Below are positions 1 to 10,124 of a stretch of DNA of 64,000 nt, in pieces. Numbering within the stretch: the first letter of the stretch is position 1; each line of letters starts with the position of its first letter. The DNA comes from Gemmatimonadota bacterium (GTDB lineage: Bacteria > Gemmatimonadota > Gemmatimonadetes > Longimicrobiales > Longimicrobiaceae): NCBI GenBank assembly GCA_031260285.1, contig JAIRKD010000002.1, positions 1 through 64,000 on the forward strand, written 5' to 3'. The notes beneath the pieces are model-generated. The model worked only from the letters and a program-made list of their open reading frames with translations, was not told the DNA's origin and did not search any database. The translations under genes and the position numbers were made by a program.

Positions 1-802
1 GGATCGGTTCGACGGAACCGAGTCGCTGGAAGTCCTCCGTTGCCTCTTCTTCCGCCACGTCGAGGAGGTCGTCAACCGTCACGATTCCCACCAGCGTGCC
101 GTCCGAATCAAGAACGGGAAGCGCCACCTGGTCGTACCGTCGGATCACCCGCACCGCTTCCGCGCTGTCGGCGGAGGCGGGAACACTCACGAAGGAGTGG
201 TCCATGATGTCCGCCACCAGGTCGTCCGGATCAGCAAAGATGAAGCGGCGCAACGCGATATCGTCAACCAGATGCCAGTCGGCGTTGACGACGTAGATCC
301 GGTTGATGGTTTCACTGGTCTTCCCCGCCTGGCGGATGTGGCGGAGCGCCTGCTCAACCGTCCAGTTCTGCTTCACCGCGATATAGTTGGGCGTCATCAG
401 CCGCCCGATGCTTCCCTCCGGGTACCCCAGCAGCCAGCGTGTCTCGCGCAGGTCAGCCGGGCTGAGGAGGTTGAGCATCCGCTGCGTGACCTGGCCGGGG
501 AGCTCCTCCAGCAGGTGCGTCCGATCGTCCGGCAGCATGTTGGCGAGCAGCTGCCGGGTCTCTTCGTCGGTCAGAGCGCGCAGCAGTTCGTCCTGGTCGC
601 CGGGATCCAGGTGGGAGAAGACCCCGGTTGCGCTTTCCCGCGGCAGAGCCCGGAAGAAGATCGCCCGATCCCCCGCGGGAAGGCTGAGCAGCAGGTCCGA
701 GAGTTCCGGGGCGGGCCAGACCTCCAGCGCGTCGCGAAGCACACCCCAGTCCTTGTTCCGGATCAGCTCCTCGATCTCCGGTCTCAGCAGCTCTTTCAGC
801 AT
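1..802 (-). CDS. mgtE: Magnesium transporter MgtE, N-terminal and CBS domains (3' end beyond left edge; possible alternative start at 868)
   Basis: Reverse-strand translation reads MLKELLRPEIEELIRNKDWGVLRDALEVWPAPELSDLLLSLP...GYPEGSIGRLMTPNYIAVKQNWTVEQALRHIR...VALPVLDSDGTLVGIVTVDDLLDVAEEEATEDFQRLG, typical MgtE_N plus CBS. Open to the left edge, so absent from the ORF track. Confidence 0.88.
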   Translation of the reverse strand, partial: MLKELLRPEIEELIRNKDWGVLRDALEVWPAPELSDLLLSLPAGDRAIFFRALPRESATGVFSHLDPGDQDELLRALTDEETRQLLANMLPDDRTHLLEELPGQVTQRMLNLLSPADLRETRWLLGYPEGSIGRLMTPNYIAVKQNWTVEQALRHIRQAGKTSETINRIYVVNADWHLVDDIALRRFIFADPDDLVADIMDHSFVSVPASADSAEAVRVIRRYDQVALPVLDSDGTLVGIVTVDDLLDVAEEEATEDFQRLGSVEPI

Positions 803-1083
803 CGATTCAACAGAACCATCCTCGGGATCAGTCAGGCAGCAGTCCGGGACCGCGCAGCAACTGTGCATACCATCCCGGAGCTCCCGGGTCAATCCCGCAG
901 GGTCCGGCGGATGCCCCGATTCCCGTCCCGCGACGACTCGAAAACGGATCTCAGAAACGGAGGAGAAACGGAGGAGAAACGACAGAGTGCAGCTCTCTAT
1001 CATTCTCCTTTTCATCTTCCCGCCTGGCACTTAGTAGTTCTGAGAACTAACTACTGTTTCGAGAGTATCAGGGGGTTTGAAAA

Positions 1084-1110
1084 CCTCTCCCTCCCTTCTC
1101 TTGGGAGAGG
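1084..1110. terminator. Hairpin CCTCTCCC...GGGAGAGG between divergent mgtE and autotransporter genes
   Basis: Inverted repeat CCTCTCCC-N11-GGGAGAGG; no clear U-tract, function uncertain. Confidence 0.3.
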
Positions 1111-1260
1111 TAAGAAGCAGATAGTGGAGAATTCCCCTCCCATGTGGTTCTGTACGATCGAAGTACGCCTGATCAGAAAACGATGAGGTGTGGTTTGTCA
1201 GCAGATGCTGGTGAGCATTTCCCTTCTGGCGGTTCACGATCAATCTCGGAAAGGTAGAAG

Positions 1261-4200
1261 ATGGGTGTTCCTTTCGGATGGAAGAAGCCCGCTCCGGTGG
1301 CTTCTTCAAGTGCCCGTGATCAATGGCGGATGCTGCTGATCACCTCGGTGGTGGTTGCGCTTGCTTTCGGATCAGACCCGGCCAGCGCGCAGCTGGTTCC
1401 CGTACCTGCCGGTGGGGACCTCGCGGTGGAAGGGACCACAACACCCCCGAGTGGTACGATCTACGAACTTGTGGGAAATGCGGTGATCGGTACAACCATC
1501 ATCGCGCCGGATAACGGTATACTCACCATCATCGCTCCCGCAGCGGGCTCCACGATCACCTCGGAAGCAGGTGGTGAGCGCGCGATCACCCTGTTCAGCG
1601 CGGATCCGGCAACGGGGCTCTACTCCGGACTGACGCTGGATCTGGAGGGTGGCCCGATCACCCTGACGGGATCAACCGGGTTTGGTGGCTTCCTGGGGCG
1701 AGAGGATTCTGATGTGTCCTCCAACGGAACCATCACCATCAACGGTGACCTGGGGCTGCTGGAGAACACCAGCCTGACCGGGGGCGCGGGGATCTTTTCC
1801 GTTGATGGGGATGTGGTCATCAACGGCTCACTGGTAGCGGAAGGCAATACGCAGGCGATCCTTACCCGGTCGCTCGACAAGCCCGCCGATGTGGTTGTGA
1901 CCCACGACGTTGTCCTCACCGATAATGAGTCGCTTTCGGCGACATATACCGGTGGCGCGATCGGGGCGATGGGCAGCGTTTCCCTGGCTGAACAGGGTGA
2001 CAGTGTCATGATCAGGGGGAATTCCTCTGCCTCAAATGGCGGTGCGATCAGCGCTCTGGGGGATGTGACAATCGGCAATCTCACCAGTACCGACAGTATC
2101 CACTATAACCACGCCGGGACTGCCGGGAATGTGGGTAATAATAGCGGAGACGGTGGTGCGATCTTCGTCGGAGGTGAATCGGGTACCGTCACTATTGTCG
2201 GTGGCAATACCAGGATTTCATCTAACAGCGCAATCGGAAGTGGTGGCGCAATCGCGAACCTGGGCCAGTCTTCCAGTTCCGATATCGTGATCAGCGATCG
2301 GAATGGCGAACTGGATGTGGATTATAACACCGCCGGTAATGCGGGCGGCGCGTTATTCATCTCCGCTCAGGGTGGGAGCGTTGATATTACTGGCAATAAT
2401 GTCCATATCCGTCACAACTATGCCGCTGGTGGGCAGAATCAATCGACGAGTGGCGGTGGAACCTCGGGTGGTGGCGCGATCGCGGTCCTTGGGGGCGATG
2501 TTCTCATCCGCTCGGTTGGTGTCCACCCGGATAGCACCAGAGAAATTCATTTTGTAGACAACGTCGCCGGGTATGATGAAACCGCCGACACACATCTGGG
2601 CGGTGGCGCGATCTACGCCGCTGGTAAGGTTCAGATCGAGTATGAGGGGATTGTCAGATTCCTGGATAACCTGGCCGGATATGGTGAGAATAGAGTTGAA
2701 ATAGAGGGGTCCAATGTGTCTGGCGGCGCAATCGTCGCTGGCGGGCCTGTACTGCTGAAGGGCACCATAGAGGTCTCTGGCAACAGAGCAACGGGCAACG
2801 GCGGCGCGATCTATTCCACAAGCGCGCCGACCATCACCCTTGATGGTAAAGGCCGGCTGGATATTCATGGCAACGAGGCTGGTTACTATGAAGGTATCGG
2901 AGATGGTGGCGCGATTTACGGTGGTGCGTCAACGGATGTTATTCTGGGACTCACCGCGGACACCATCGCGATTGGAGGGAACGTCGCGCACCATGGTAGC
3001 GGTGGGGCTGTCTACACCGGCGGTAATGTGGAGATCGGCGGTATGTCCATCCTCACATCGATCACCGGTAACAAGGCTCAGGATGGAGACGGTGGCGCGA
3101 TCCGGGCTGGTGGCAATGTCACGATCACTGGAACACAGATCAGTGACAATGAGGCTGGCGGTAACGGTGGTGCCATCTCCAGCGCCAGCTTTACGCTGAA
3201 CGCGACAACGACGGATACCATCAGCAATAACAGGGCTGGTCTCCTGGGCGGCGCGGTTTATGTGGATCGCAATGTTACCCTGAACGCTACAGGTGGCGAT
3301 ATCCTGTTCCAGGAAAACACGCAGAATACGAGCTTGATCACGGAAGCAAACGCGATCTGGCTCAACAATACAGACAGCGACGGTGTTGCAACGTTCAACG
3401 CTGCCCCCACCAGAACGATCACTTTCTTCGACCCGATCCGGAACACCGCCGCCAACGGGCTGCTGACGGTGAACAAGACGGGTACGGGTACGCTGACGTT
3501 TGACGGTGCGCAGCAGAGCGCGGCCTCGGACCGGTGGTCAGTGGTCTACGGAAACACTGCAGTGCAGGCCGGCACTTTCCTGGTTCAGAACAACGCTGTC
3601 TATGGCGCGCTGGGCGCGGATGTCGGGCAGATCAACCCCTCGCTCTTCCTCGTGAACAGTGGCGCCACGCTGGCTCTCGGGATGGGTGAAGTCCGGGCGG
3701 ATTCGGTCAACGTGAGCGGAACGCTGAAGGGTACGGGTACCGTCACTTCGGGAACGGTTGTTGTCGCGGCCAACGGGGTGCTTGATCCGGGTGGAGTTGG
3801 TGCCAGCGGCCCGGTCGGGGTGCTCACGATCAACGGCGACCTCCGGCTGAACAGCCTGGCAGTCCTCAACTATAACTTTGGTGAGGTCAACGCCAACGGC
3901 GCAGACACTGCGACGGGACCAAACGGTGGTGGCGGTCTGCAGAACGACCTGACGGTGGTGACCGGAGACCTGACTCTGGACGGAACGCTGAACGTCACAG
4001 CCACACCGGGTGGGCTTTTGCCGGGTGTGTACCGCGTCATCAATTATGCGGGTACCCTCACCGATAATACGCTTGCCCTCGGCGGTATGCCTGCCGGCAG
4101 CGAGCAGGTGGTACAGACCTCGGTGGCCAACCAGGTGAATCTGGTGGTGGTGCGTCAGAGAGATATCCCGGGTCAGGATACGTTCTGGGATGGCGCGGCC

Positions 4201-6033
4201 GGTCCTCACGGGAATGGAGCAATCAACGGTGGGAACGGGGTCTGGCAGAGCGGAGCAGGGAACGACAACTGGACGAATGTAGCCGGAGACTCGATCGGTA
4301 CATGGGATGACGGCCAGTTCGCTTTCTTCCAGGGTACGGCGGGAACGGTGACGGTGGACAACAGCCTGGGCCAGGTAACCACATCCGGGATGCACTTTGA
4401 CACCAACGGGTATGTGATCGCGGGTGACTCGCTGGAACTGGTGGGTGACTCAGCGCTGATTGGGGTGGGTACGGGTTACACAGCGCGGATTTCTTCGAAG
4501 CTGGTGGGCAATTCATCACTGGTGAAGACGAGCCAGGGGACGCTTGTGCTCTCGGGTGCAAACAGCTACACCGGGAACACCTCGGTGCTGGCGGGGACGC
4601 TGCAGATGGGTGCGGCCAATGTGCTGCCCTCAAATACCCGGGTGACGGTGGCGGCAGCCGGTACGCTGGATCTGGCAGGCTTCAACCAGACGGTGGAAGA
4701 TGTGACCAACTCGGGGCTGATCAGCTTCGGAACGGGTACGGCACCGGGCACCACCCTGACGGTTGACGGGAATTATGTGGGGAACGGAAACGCTGCAATC
4801 GCGCTGAACACGGTGTTCGGTGGTGACAACAGCGCGACGGACAAACTGGTGATCAATGGAAGCGCTTCGGGTACCACAACGCTGCGCTTCACAAACGTTG
4901 GAGGCCAGGGCGGAGAGACGGTGCAGGGGATCCGGGTGGTACAGGCAACCGGCACCGGCACCACAACCGCAAACGCGTTCACCCTCGGCGGCCAGCGGTA
5001 TACGGCGGGTGCGTTTGAGTACCTGCTGGAGCGGAAGAATCAGGACTGGTTCCTGGTGAACGGAGTCCGTCCGGAGACGCCGCTGTACGCTCCGATCCCG
5101 GCGATGGGCCGCAGCCTCGGGCTCTTCACAGTTCGGACGCTGCATGAGCGTGTGGGTGAAGAAGAGAACCTGCGTGGCCAGGCGGAAAGCCGCAGTGTCC
5201 TGAACGGACTCTGGGCTCGCGCACTGGGTGAGCGTCAGACGAACACCTTCAGTGGCGTCGGGAACCCCTCTGCGGATGGAAACCTCTGGGGTGGCCAGTT
5301 GGGTCTGGATCTGTACCGCCACACGACAGACGGCGGTCATCAGAACCACTTCGGCGCGATGGGCAGCTACAGCGGCTTCAGCTCGAACCCGGTTCGTGGT
5401 GACGCGCTGGGCGAGACGGATATCAAAGTTGGAGAGCTGGAACTGAAGGGCGCCTCCGCGGGTCTGTACTGGACGCACTTCAGTCCGACCGGCTGGTACC
5501 TGGATGCTGTGGGTCAGGTCAGCCGGTTTGATGTGAAGGCTGCTTCACTTTCCGGTACGCACCTGAATACCGATATGGGCGGGGTCACGGCTTCTCTGGA
5601 GACCGGATACCCGATTCACATCGGCACAGACGGAATGTGGCTGGTTGAGCCCCAGGCGCAGGTGATCTGGCAGGGCTTTGATGTGACCGATGCCCGGGAC
5701 GAGCTTGCGGATGTCTCCTGGAACACGTCGAATGCCTGGACGGGTCGTCTGGGTGCGCGTATCCAGCAGAGTGAAGGGCCGCTCTGGCAGCGGTATGGCC
5801 TGATCAATGTCTGGCACGACTTCAACGGAACAGACGGGATTGTGTTTGACGGGGCGAACCCGGCGAACACACGCTTCGGTGGAACGGCGCTGGAGGGCGG
5901 TCTGGGAATGACGGCGAAGGCAGGCCGGCTGCTGAGCATCTACGGCGAAGCGACCTACCGTCACTCGGTGGGCGGCGGTCCACGTGAATCAACCGGTGTC
6001 TTCGGGACGCTGGGTGTGCGCCTGAACTGGTAA
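1261..6033 (+). CDS. Autotransporter (type V secretion): signal/leader, Pmp-like GGA(I/L/V) repeat passenger, PATR-like repeat, C-terminal beta-barrel domain
   Basis: 1590 aa; many GGAI/GGAL/GGAV motifs and FxxN-type motifs (FVDNVAG, FLDNLAG); PATR-like 'SSLVKTSQGTLVLSGANSYTGNTSVLAGTLQMG'; C-terminus 'GVFGTLGVRLNW' ends in an aromatic residue as expected for a beta-barrel. Confidence 0.9.
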   Translation: MGVPFGWKKPAPVASSSARDQWRMLLITSVVVALAFGSDPASAQLVPVPAGGDLAVEGTTTPPSGTIYELVGNAVIGTTIIAPDNGILTIIAPAAGSTITSEAGGERAITLFSADPATGLYSGLTLDLEGGPITLTGSTGFGGFLGREDSDVSSNGTITINGDLGLLENTSLTGGAGIFSVDGDVVINGSLVAEGNTQAILTRSLDKPADVVVTHDVVLTDNESLSATYTGGAIGAMGSVSLAEQGDSVMIRGNSSASNGGAISALGDVTIGNLTSTDSIHYNHAGTAGNVGNNSGDGGAIFVGGESGTVTIVGGNTRISSNSAIGSGGAIANLGQSSSSDIVISDRNGELDVDYNTAGNAGGALFISAQGGSVDITGNNVHIRHNYAAGGQNQSTSGGGTSGGGAIAVLGGDVLIRSVGVHPDSTREIHFVDNVAGYDETADTHLGGGAIYAAGKVQIEYEGIVRFLDNLAGYGENRVEIEGSNVSGGAIVAGGPVLLKGTIEVSGNRATGNGGAIYSTSAPTITLDGKGRLDIHGNEAGYYEGIGDGGAIYGGASTDVILGLTADTIAIGGNVAHHGSGGAVYTGGNVEIGGMSILTSITGNKAQDGDGGAIRAGGNVTITGTQISDNEAGGNGGAISSASFTLNATTTDTISNNRAGLLGGAVYVDRNVTLNATGGDILFQENTQNTSLITEANAIWLNNTDSDGVATFNAAPTRTITFFDPIRNTAANGLLTVNKTGTGTLTFDGAQQSAASDRWSVVYGNTAVQAGTFLVQNNAVYGALGADVGQINPSLFLVNSGATLALGMGEVRADSVNVSGTLKGTGTVTSGTVVVAANGVLDPGGVGASGPVGVLTINGDLRLNSLAVLNYNFGEVNANGADTATGPNGGGGLQNDLTVVTGDLTLDGTLNVTATPGGLLPGVYRVINYAGTLTDNTLALGGMPAGSEQVVQTSVANQVNLVVVRQRDIPGQDTFWDGAAGPHGNGAINGGNGVWQSGAGNDNWTNVAGDSIGTWDDGQFAFFQGTAGTVTVDNSLGQVTTSGMHFDTNGYVIAGDSLELVGDSALIGVGTGYTARISSKLVGNSSLVKTSQGTLVLSGANSYTGNTSVLAGTLQMGAANVLPSNTRVTVAAAGTLDLAGFNQTVEDVTNSGLISFGTGTAPGTTLTVDGNYVGNGNAAIALNTVFGGDNSATDKLVINGSASGTTTLRFTNVGGQGGETVQGIRVVQATGTGTTTANAFTLGGQRYTAGAFEYLLERKNQDWFLVNGVRPETPLYAPIPAMGRSLGLFTVRTLHERVGEEENLRGQAESRSVLNGLWARALGERQTNTFSGVGNPSADGNLWGGQLGLDLYRHTTDGGHQNHFGAMGSYSGFSSNPVRGDALGETDIKVGELELKGASAGLYWTHFSPTGWYLDAVGQVSRFDVKAASLSGTHLNTDMGGVTASLETGYPIHIGTDGMWLVEPQAQVIWQGFDVTDARDELADVSWNTSNAWTGRLGARIQQSEGPLWQRYGLINVWHDFNGTDGIVFDGANPANTRFGGTALEGGLGMTAKAGRLLSIYGEATYRHSVGGGPRESTGVFGTLGVRLNW

Positions 6034-6052
6034 CAACAGGCAGACAGCAATG

Positions 6053-6097
6053 ACAGAAAAGGCCGGGGAGCGGAAAATGCTTCCCGGCCTTTTCTGT
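6053..6097. terminator. Strong near-symmetric terminator hairpin after the autotransporter
   Basis: ACAGAAAAGGCCGGGGAGC-loop-GCTTCCCGGCCTTTTCTGT with A- and T-tracts flanking. Confidence 0.85.
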
Positions 6098-6328
6098 AAG
6101 GCGGTTATCATTTTTATCACCTCATACCTTGCGAAGAAGGCCGATACCTGTTCCGTTAGGGAGGACGGTGCGGCACGATATGCAGGCTGTCGTCACCGAT
6201 GGGTCGGTCGCCTGGATATCTCACCGTTTGTCGGCTTCTCAGGCCGACGGATGATGTGAGGGTTCATCCCGACCGGATACTCATGATCCCTGGTTTCCAG
6301 ATCCAAGCTTAATCCTGGCAGAAACACA

Positions 6329-6898
6329 ATGAATGATGCGGAACGGTCTTCTCGGTTTTTATCGCTTGGACGTCGGATGCGGACGATTTCTCTCGGGGCT
6401 GGCGCCCTGTTCCTCGGCGCGCTGATTGCTCCCTCCGCGAACGCGCAGAGTGGTCTTCCCGGCGGCGCAAATTCGCTTCGCGAGGTGCATGGTGACTGGG
6501 TGGTCATCTGCTCGGCTCAGGATGGCGCCAAGGCTTGTGTAATGCAGCAGGAGCTGCGGGTTCAGCAGTCGGGTCAGCTTGTACTTGCGGTTGAGCTGCA
6601 GCCGAAGAGCGGCGGTGCGGAGGGGAACCTGGTGCTTCCCTTTGGTCTCGCTCTCGCCAGGGGCACGTCAATTCAGGTGGATGAGGGCTCATCCACCTCG
6701 CTTCCGTTCCGCACCTGCCTCCCCGTGGGCTGCGTAGCGTCGGTGAACTTTGATGCAGCCACACTGGGCGCACTGCGCCGTGGGACGTCGCTGAACGTGT
6801 CCGTGACTCCGGATGGTGGCCTGCCGGAGATGCAGTGGGCTGCCTCGCTTCAGGGCTTCGGGTCGGCCTATGACAGAGCGGCTGCTCTGCTCCAGTAG
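6329..6898 (+). CDS. Invasion-associated locus B (IalB)-like secreted protein
   Basis: Signal peptide then 'REVHGDWVVICSAQDGAKACVMQQELRVQQSGQLVLAVEL...LPFGLALARGTSIQVDEG...FRTCLPVGCVASVNFD', IalB family pattern. Confidence 0.8.
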   Translation: MNDAERSSRFLSLGRRMRTISLGAGALFLGALIAPSANAQSGLPGGANSLREVHGDWVVICSAQDGAKACVMQQELRVQQSGQLVLAVELQPKSGGAEGNLVLPFGLALARGTSIQVDEGSSTSLPFRTCLPVGCVASVNFDAATLGALRRGTSLNVSVTPDGGLPEMQWAASLQGFGSAYDRAAALLQ

Positions 6899-7022
6899 CT
6901 TGAGGGGAGTATTCTGCTGACGGCGGCGGTACGCCGGATCAACCGCGGATAGCGGTGCCGGGATGTGCTGCTGATAACGCAGAAGAGTGGTTCGGCACGG
7001 AAAACAGAGGTTTGCAGCATCA

Positions 7023-7056
7023 GAGACCCGGCTCCCTTTCAGGGAAACCGGGTCTC
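7023..7056. terminator. Terminator-like hairpin downstream of the ialB-like gene
   Basis: GAGACCCGG ... CCGGGTCTC inverted repeat; no strong U-tract. Confidence 0.5.
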
Positions 7057-7490
7057 GCTGTGTCCGCCTGTCGCCTGAATGCTGTCTATCCTGCGCATCC
7101 AACGTCCTGCTGCGGGGGACTGGCCTTGCAGGGACAGGTTTCAAACCCACCCCCTCACCTTATCTCCAGTGGAGGGCATTTCCAGCTGCGTGCAACGCTC
7201 CCGCCACAAACGGGGAGATACCCGCTCAGAATTCCCCGTCCATACCTCACCGGGTCCCGGACGAAAAATCCCTGATCAACAGGGAGATCAGCAGAAGTCC
7301 CCCATCCCTCTCCCCAATTTTGACACCGGACATATCTTCCATTCATCGTCGTTGAAGGAATGTTGAGGGAATAATGTCTTGCCGGAAGCATACCTGGTCG
7401 CCTCCGTGGCCTTTCAAACCGGAGATCCAGCCTGGTGATCAGACCAGCGTTCCATCGGCAAACCAGCGGATAACACCGAAGGAGAAGCGG

Positions 7491-8984
7491 GTGAATACAA
7501 TAATTGCGGCGCGTGGGAAGGCCTTCGAACAGGCGGAAGAGGCGGGACAGCTGCCGTTCAGGGTAGCGGATCTCGGTCTGGCGGACTTCGGCCGACGCGA
7601 GATCCGTCTGGCGGAACATGAGATGCCGGGATTGATGGCCCTGCGCGAGGAGTTCGGCGCTGAGAAGCCGCTGGCGGGCGCAAGGATCATGGGTTCGCTG
7701 CATATGACCGTGCAGACCGCCGTCCTGATCGAGACGCTGGTGGATCTCGGCGCGGACGTCCGCTGGGTCTCCTGCAACATCTTCTCGACCCAGGACCACG
7801 CGGCTGCGGCTGTTGTGGTCGGGCGTGACGGTACGGTGGAAGATCCCCGGGGGACGCCGGTCTTTGCCTGGAAGGGTGAGACGCTTGAGGAGTACTGGTG
7901 GTGTACCGAGCAGGCTCTTCTCTGGCCCGACGGAAGTGGGCCGAACCTGCTCCTCGACGATGGTGGCGACGCAACCCTCCTGATCCACAAGGCGGCGGAG
8001 TACGAGGAGGCTGGACGCATCCCCGGGTTCAATCCGGACGAGGACCCCGAGGAATGGGGAGTGATCCTCGATACCATCCGGAGCACGATGGCCGCCACAC
8101 CGACCCGCTGGTCAGAGACCGCGGCAGCTGTACGGGGTGTCTCCGAGGAGACCACCACGGGTGTCCATCGCCTCTATGAGATGGAGAAGAAGGGTATACT
8201 TCTCTTCCCGGCGATCAACGTCAACGATTCTGTCACCAAGTCGAAGTTCGACAACATCTACGGTTGCCGGCACTCCGTGATTGACGGGCTGAACCGTGCG
8301 ACGGATGTCATGATCGCGGGCAAGCTGGCGCTGGTCTGCGGGTACGGCGAGGTGGGGAAGGGCTGCGCCCAGGCGCTGAAGGGGCAGGGCGCGCGGGTGG
8401 TGGTCTCCGAGATCGACCCGATCTGCGCGCTGCAGGCTGCGATGGAAGGGTTTCCCGTGGTCACGGTGGAGGACGTTGTTGAAACCACGGATATCTTCAT
8501 CACCGCAACCGGCAACTTCGACATCATCACCGCCGGACACATGGCGCGGATGAAGGACAAGGCGATCATCGGCAACATCGGCCATTTTGATAATGAGATC
8601 GACATGGCCGGCCTGAAGAAGATCCCGGGTGTCCGCCGGAACAACATCAAGCCGCAGTACGATGAGTGGGTGTTCCCCGACGGGCATGGGGTGCTGATCC
8701 TCGCTGAGGGGCGGCTGATGAACCTCGGCTGTGCGACGGGACATCCGAGCTTTGTGATGTCCGCCAGCTTCACCAACCAGGTGATGGCCCAGATCGAGCT
8801 GCACCGGAACGCGGGTGCCTACGGGAAGAAGGTGTACGTGCTTCCCAAACACCTTGATGAAAAGGTCGCCCGGTTGCACCTGGAGAAGCTCGGCGTACAT
8901 CTGACGGAGCTTTCAACCCGCCAGGCGGAGTACATCGGGGTACCGATTGAAGGCCCCTACAAGCCGGACCACTACCGGTACTGA
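7491..8984 (+). CDS. ahcY: Adenosylhomocysteinase
   Basis: '[37 protein letters not shown]', '[41 protein letters not shown]', C-term '[10 protein letters not shown]'. GTG start at 7491 preceded by GGAG preferred over the longer ORF start at 7374. Confidence 0.96.
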   Translation: MNTIIAARGKAFEQAEEAGQLPFRVADLGLADFGRREIRLAEHEMPGLMALREEFGAEKPLAGARIMGSLHMTVQTAVLIETLVDLGADVRWVSCNIFSTQDHAAAAVVVGRDGTVEDPRGTPVFAWKGETLEEYWWCTEQALLWPDGSGPNLLLDDGGDATLLIHKAAEYEEAGRIPGFNPDEDPEEWGVILDTIRSTMAATPTRWSETAAAVRGVSEETTTGVHRLYEMEKKGILLFPAINVNDSVTKSKFDNIYGCRHSVIDGLNRATDVMIAGKLALVCGYGEVGKGCAQALKGQGARVVVSEIDPICALQAAMEGFPVVTVEDVVETTDIFITATGNFDIITAGHMARMKDKAIIGNIGHFDNEIDMAGLKKIPGVRRNNIKPQYDEWVFPDGHGVLILAEGRLMNLGCATGHPSFVMSASFTNQVMAQIELHRNAGAYGKKVYVLPKHLDEKVARLHLEKLGVHLTELSTRQAEYIGVPIEGPYKPDHYRY

Positions 8985-9083
8985 GCCGGGGCTGGCGCAG
9001 ATTTTCGGGTAGAAGAAGGGAAGCAGCGGGGCTCTGCTGACGGGATGCTGGAGCGCCCGTCTCTGGTGAGGGGTGGTTGAACG

Positions 9084-9127
9084 GAAAGGGAGGGGAAACG
9101 CCATGAACCGCGTTTCTCCTCCCTTTC
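9084..9127. terminator. Hairpin terminator between convergent ahcY and the AP2 gene
   Basis: GAAAGGGAGGGGAAACGC / GCGTTTCTCCTCCCTTTC, 18-bp stem with one mismatch. Confidence 0.7.
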
Positions 9128-9225
9128 ATCTATGACCGCAAGCTCGAAAGCTCTGGGAACCCTCGACACCGCCTGTCAGCCGCCACCGTCATCCCGGCCA
9201 TGTTCAGCCGGCTGTGACTGTGAAG

Positions 9226-9774
9226 TCAGCCGGCGACTGCCTGTCCGAGGGTATTGGTGTTCTCCTCCATATAGTACTCGCCAGCTTCCTCCATCTGTTC
9301 CTTCCGCCGCCGCCGCGGGCGGTTCGGGAAGTTGAGGACGCCAACGCGACCCCGGTACTCAAGTACCGCGTCGTCATAGGCACGGGCGGCTTCCTCAGCC
9401 GAGGTGAAGCTGCCCAGCCACTTCAGCTTGCCGGCGATACGGATCGTAGCCTGCCACTTCCCCCGGTAGGGAGAAACACCTTTGTACACGCAGGCACCCT
9501 GCGCCGGCCGGGCGGTGGCCAGAACGCTCCGCTCCAGAATGTGCAGGTTGCCCCGGCTGCAGTTCCGCGGATCACCGTCAAGGAACCGTACGATCCGGGC
9601 GTCACGCACCTCAAGAACTTCCCGGTGCAGCCGACGGATTCTGCCCTCGTCATCCCGAAGACAGACGTGCTGATTATGAACAAAAAGCCTGGTCTTCCAG
9701 AACCTTCTGAAATCCTGATCGTCGAGCTTTACCACTGACCCGTCGTTCAGACGAAGTTCACGTATGATAGACAT
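9226..9774 (-). CDS. AP2-domain DNA-binding protein with N-terminal degenerate HNH-like module
   Basis: AP2: '[54 protein letters not shown]'; N-terminal HNH_3-like '[32 protein letters not shown]'. Confidence 0.85.
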   Translation of the reverse strand: MSIIRELRLNDGSVVKLDDQDFRRFWKTRLFVHNQHVCLRDDEGRIRRLHREVLEVRDARIVRFLDGDPRNCSRGNLHILERSVLATARPAQGACVYKGVSPYRGKWQATIRIAGKLKWLGSFTSAEEAARAYDDAVLEYRGRVGVLNFPNRPRRRRKEQMEEAGEYYMEENTNTLGQAVAG

Positions 9775-10124
9775 GGAAGCACTCTAACCACTCATGAGGA
9801 ACGTTTATCAAGAATCGTTCATCAACGTAATGTCTCAAAAACGGGCATCGGGGAAAACGTCCCTAATGGGACATAACTTATGATTAGTAATAACTGGCCG
9901 GGCCTCGCGGGGGTTCCCGGATCCATCCGGATTCCGGAAAAAAAACAACTGCGGAGAGTCGTGAGGAGATGAGGAAAAGCGTCTGACTGAGCCACTTGAA
10001 GTGCTCTGGAGGGTTAAAGATAGCACTTCCAGGCCGATTGTGGGATATGGGAGGCGTAAATTGGCATATACCATGCACTTGAGGAGTTCTGCCCCCTTGT
10101 TTTTCCTTCGATTCGGGTATCGAC

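Noticed and set aside
2000-3300. Possible CRISPR-like or satellite repeat from recurring GGTGGCGCGATC
   Set aside because: In-frame codons for GGAI motifs within the autotransporter passenger; irregular spacing, no spacers.
3538-5478. Long reverse ORFs (285 aa, 282 aa) inside the autotransporter
   Set aside because: Antisense mirror frames of a repetitive high-GC gene; no recognisable motifs.
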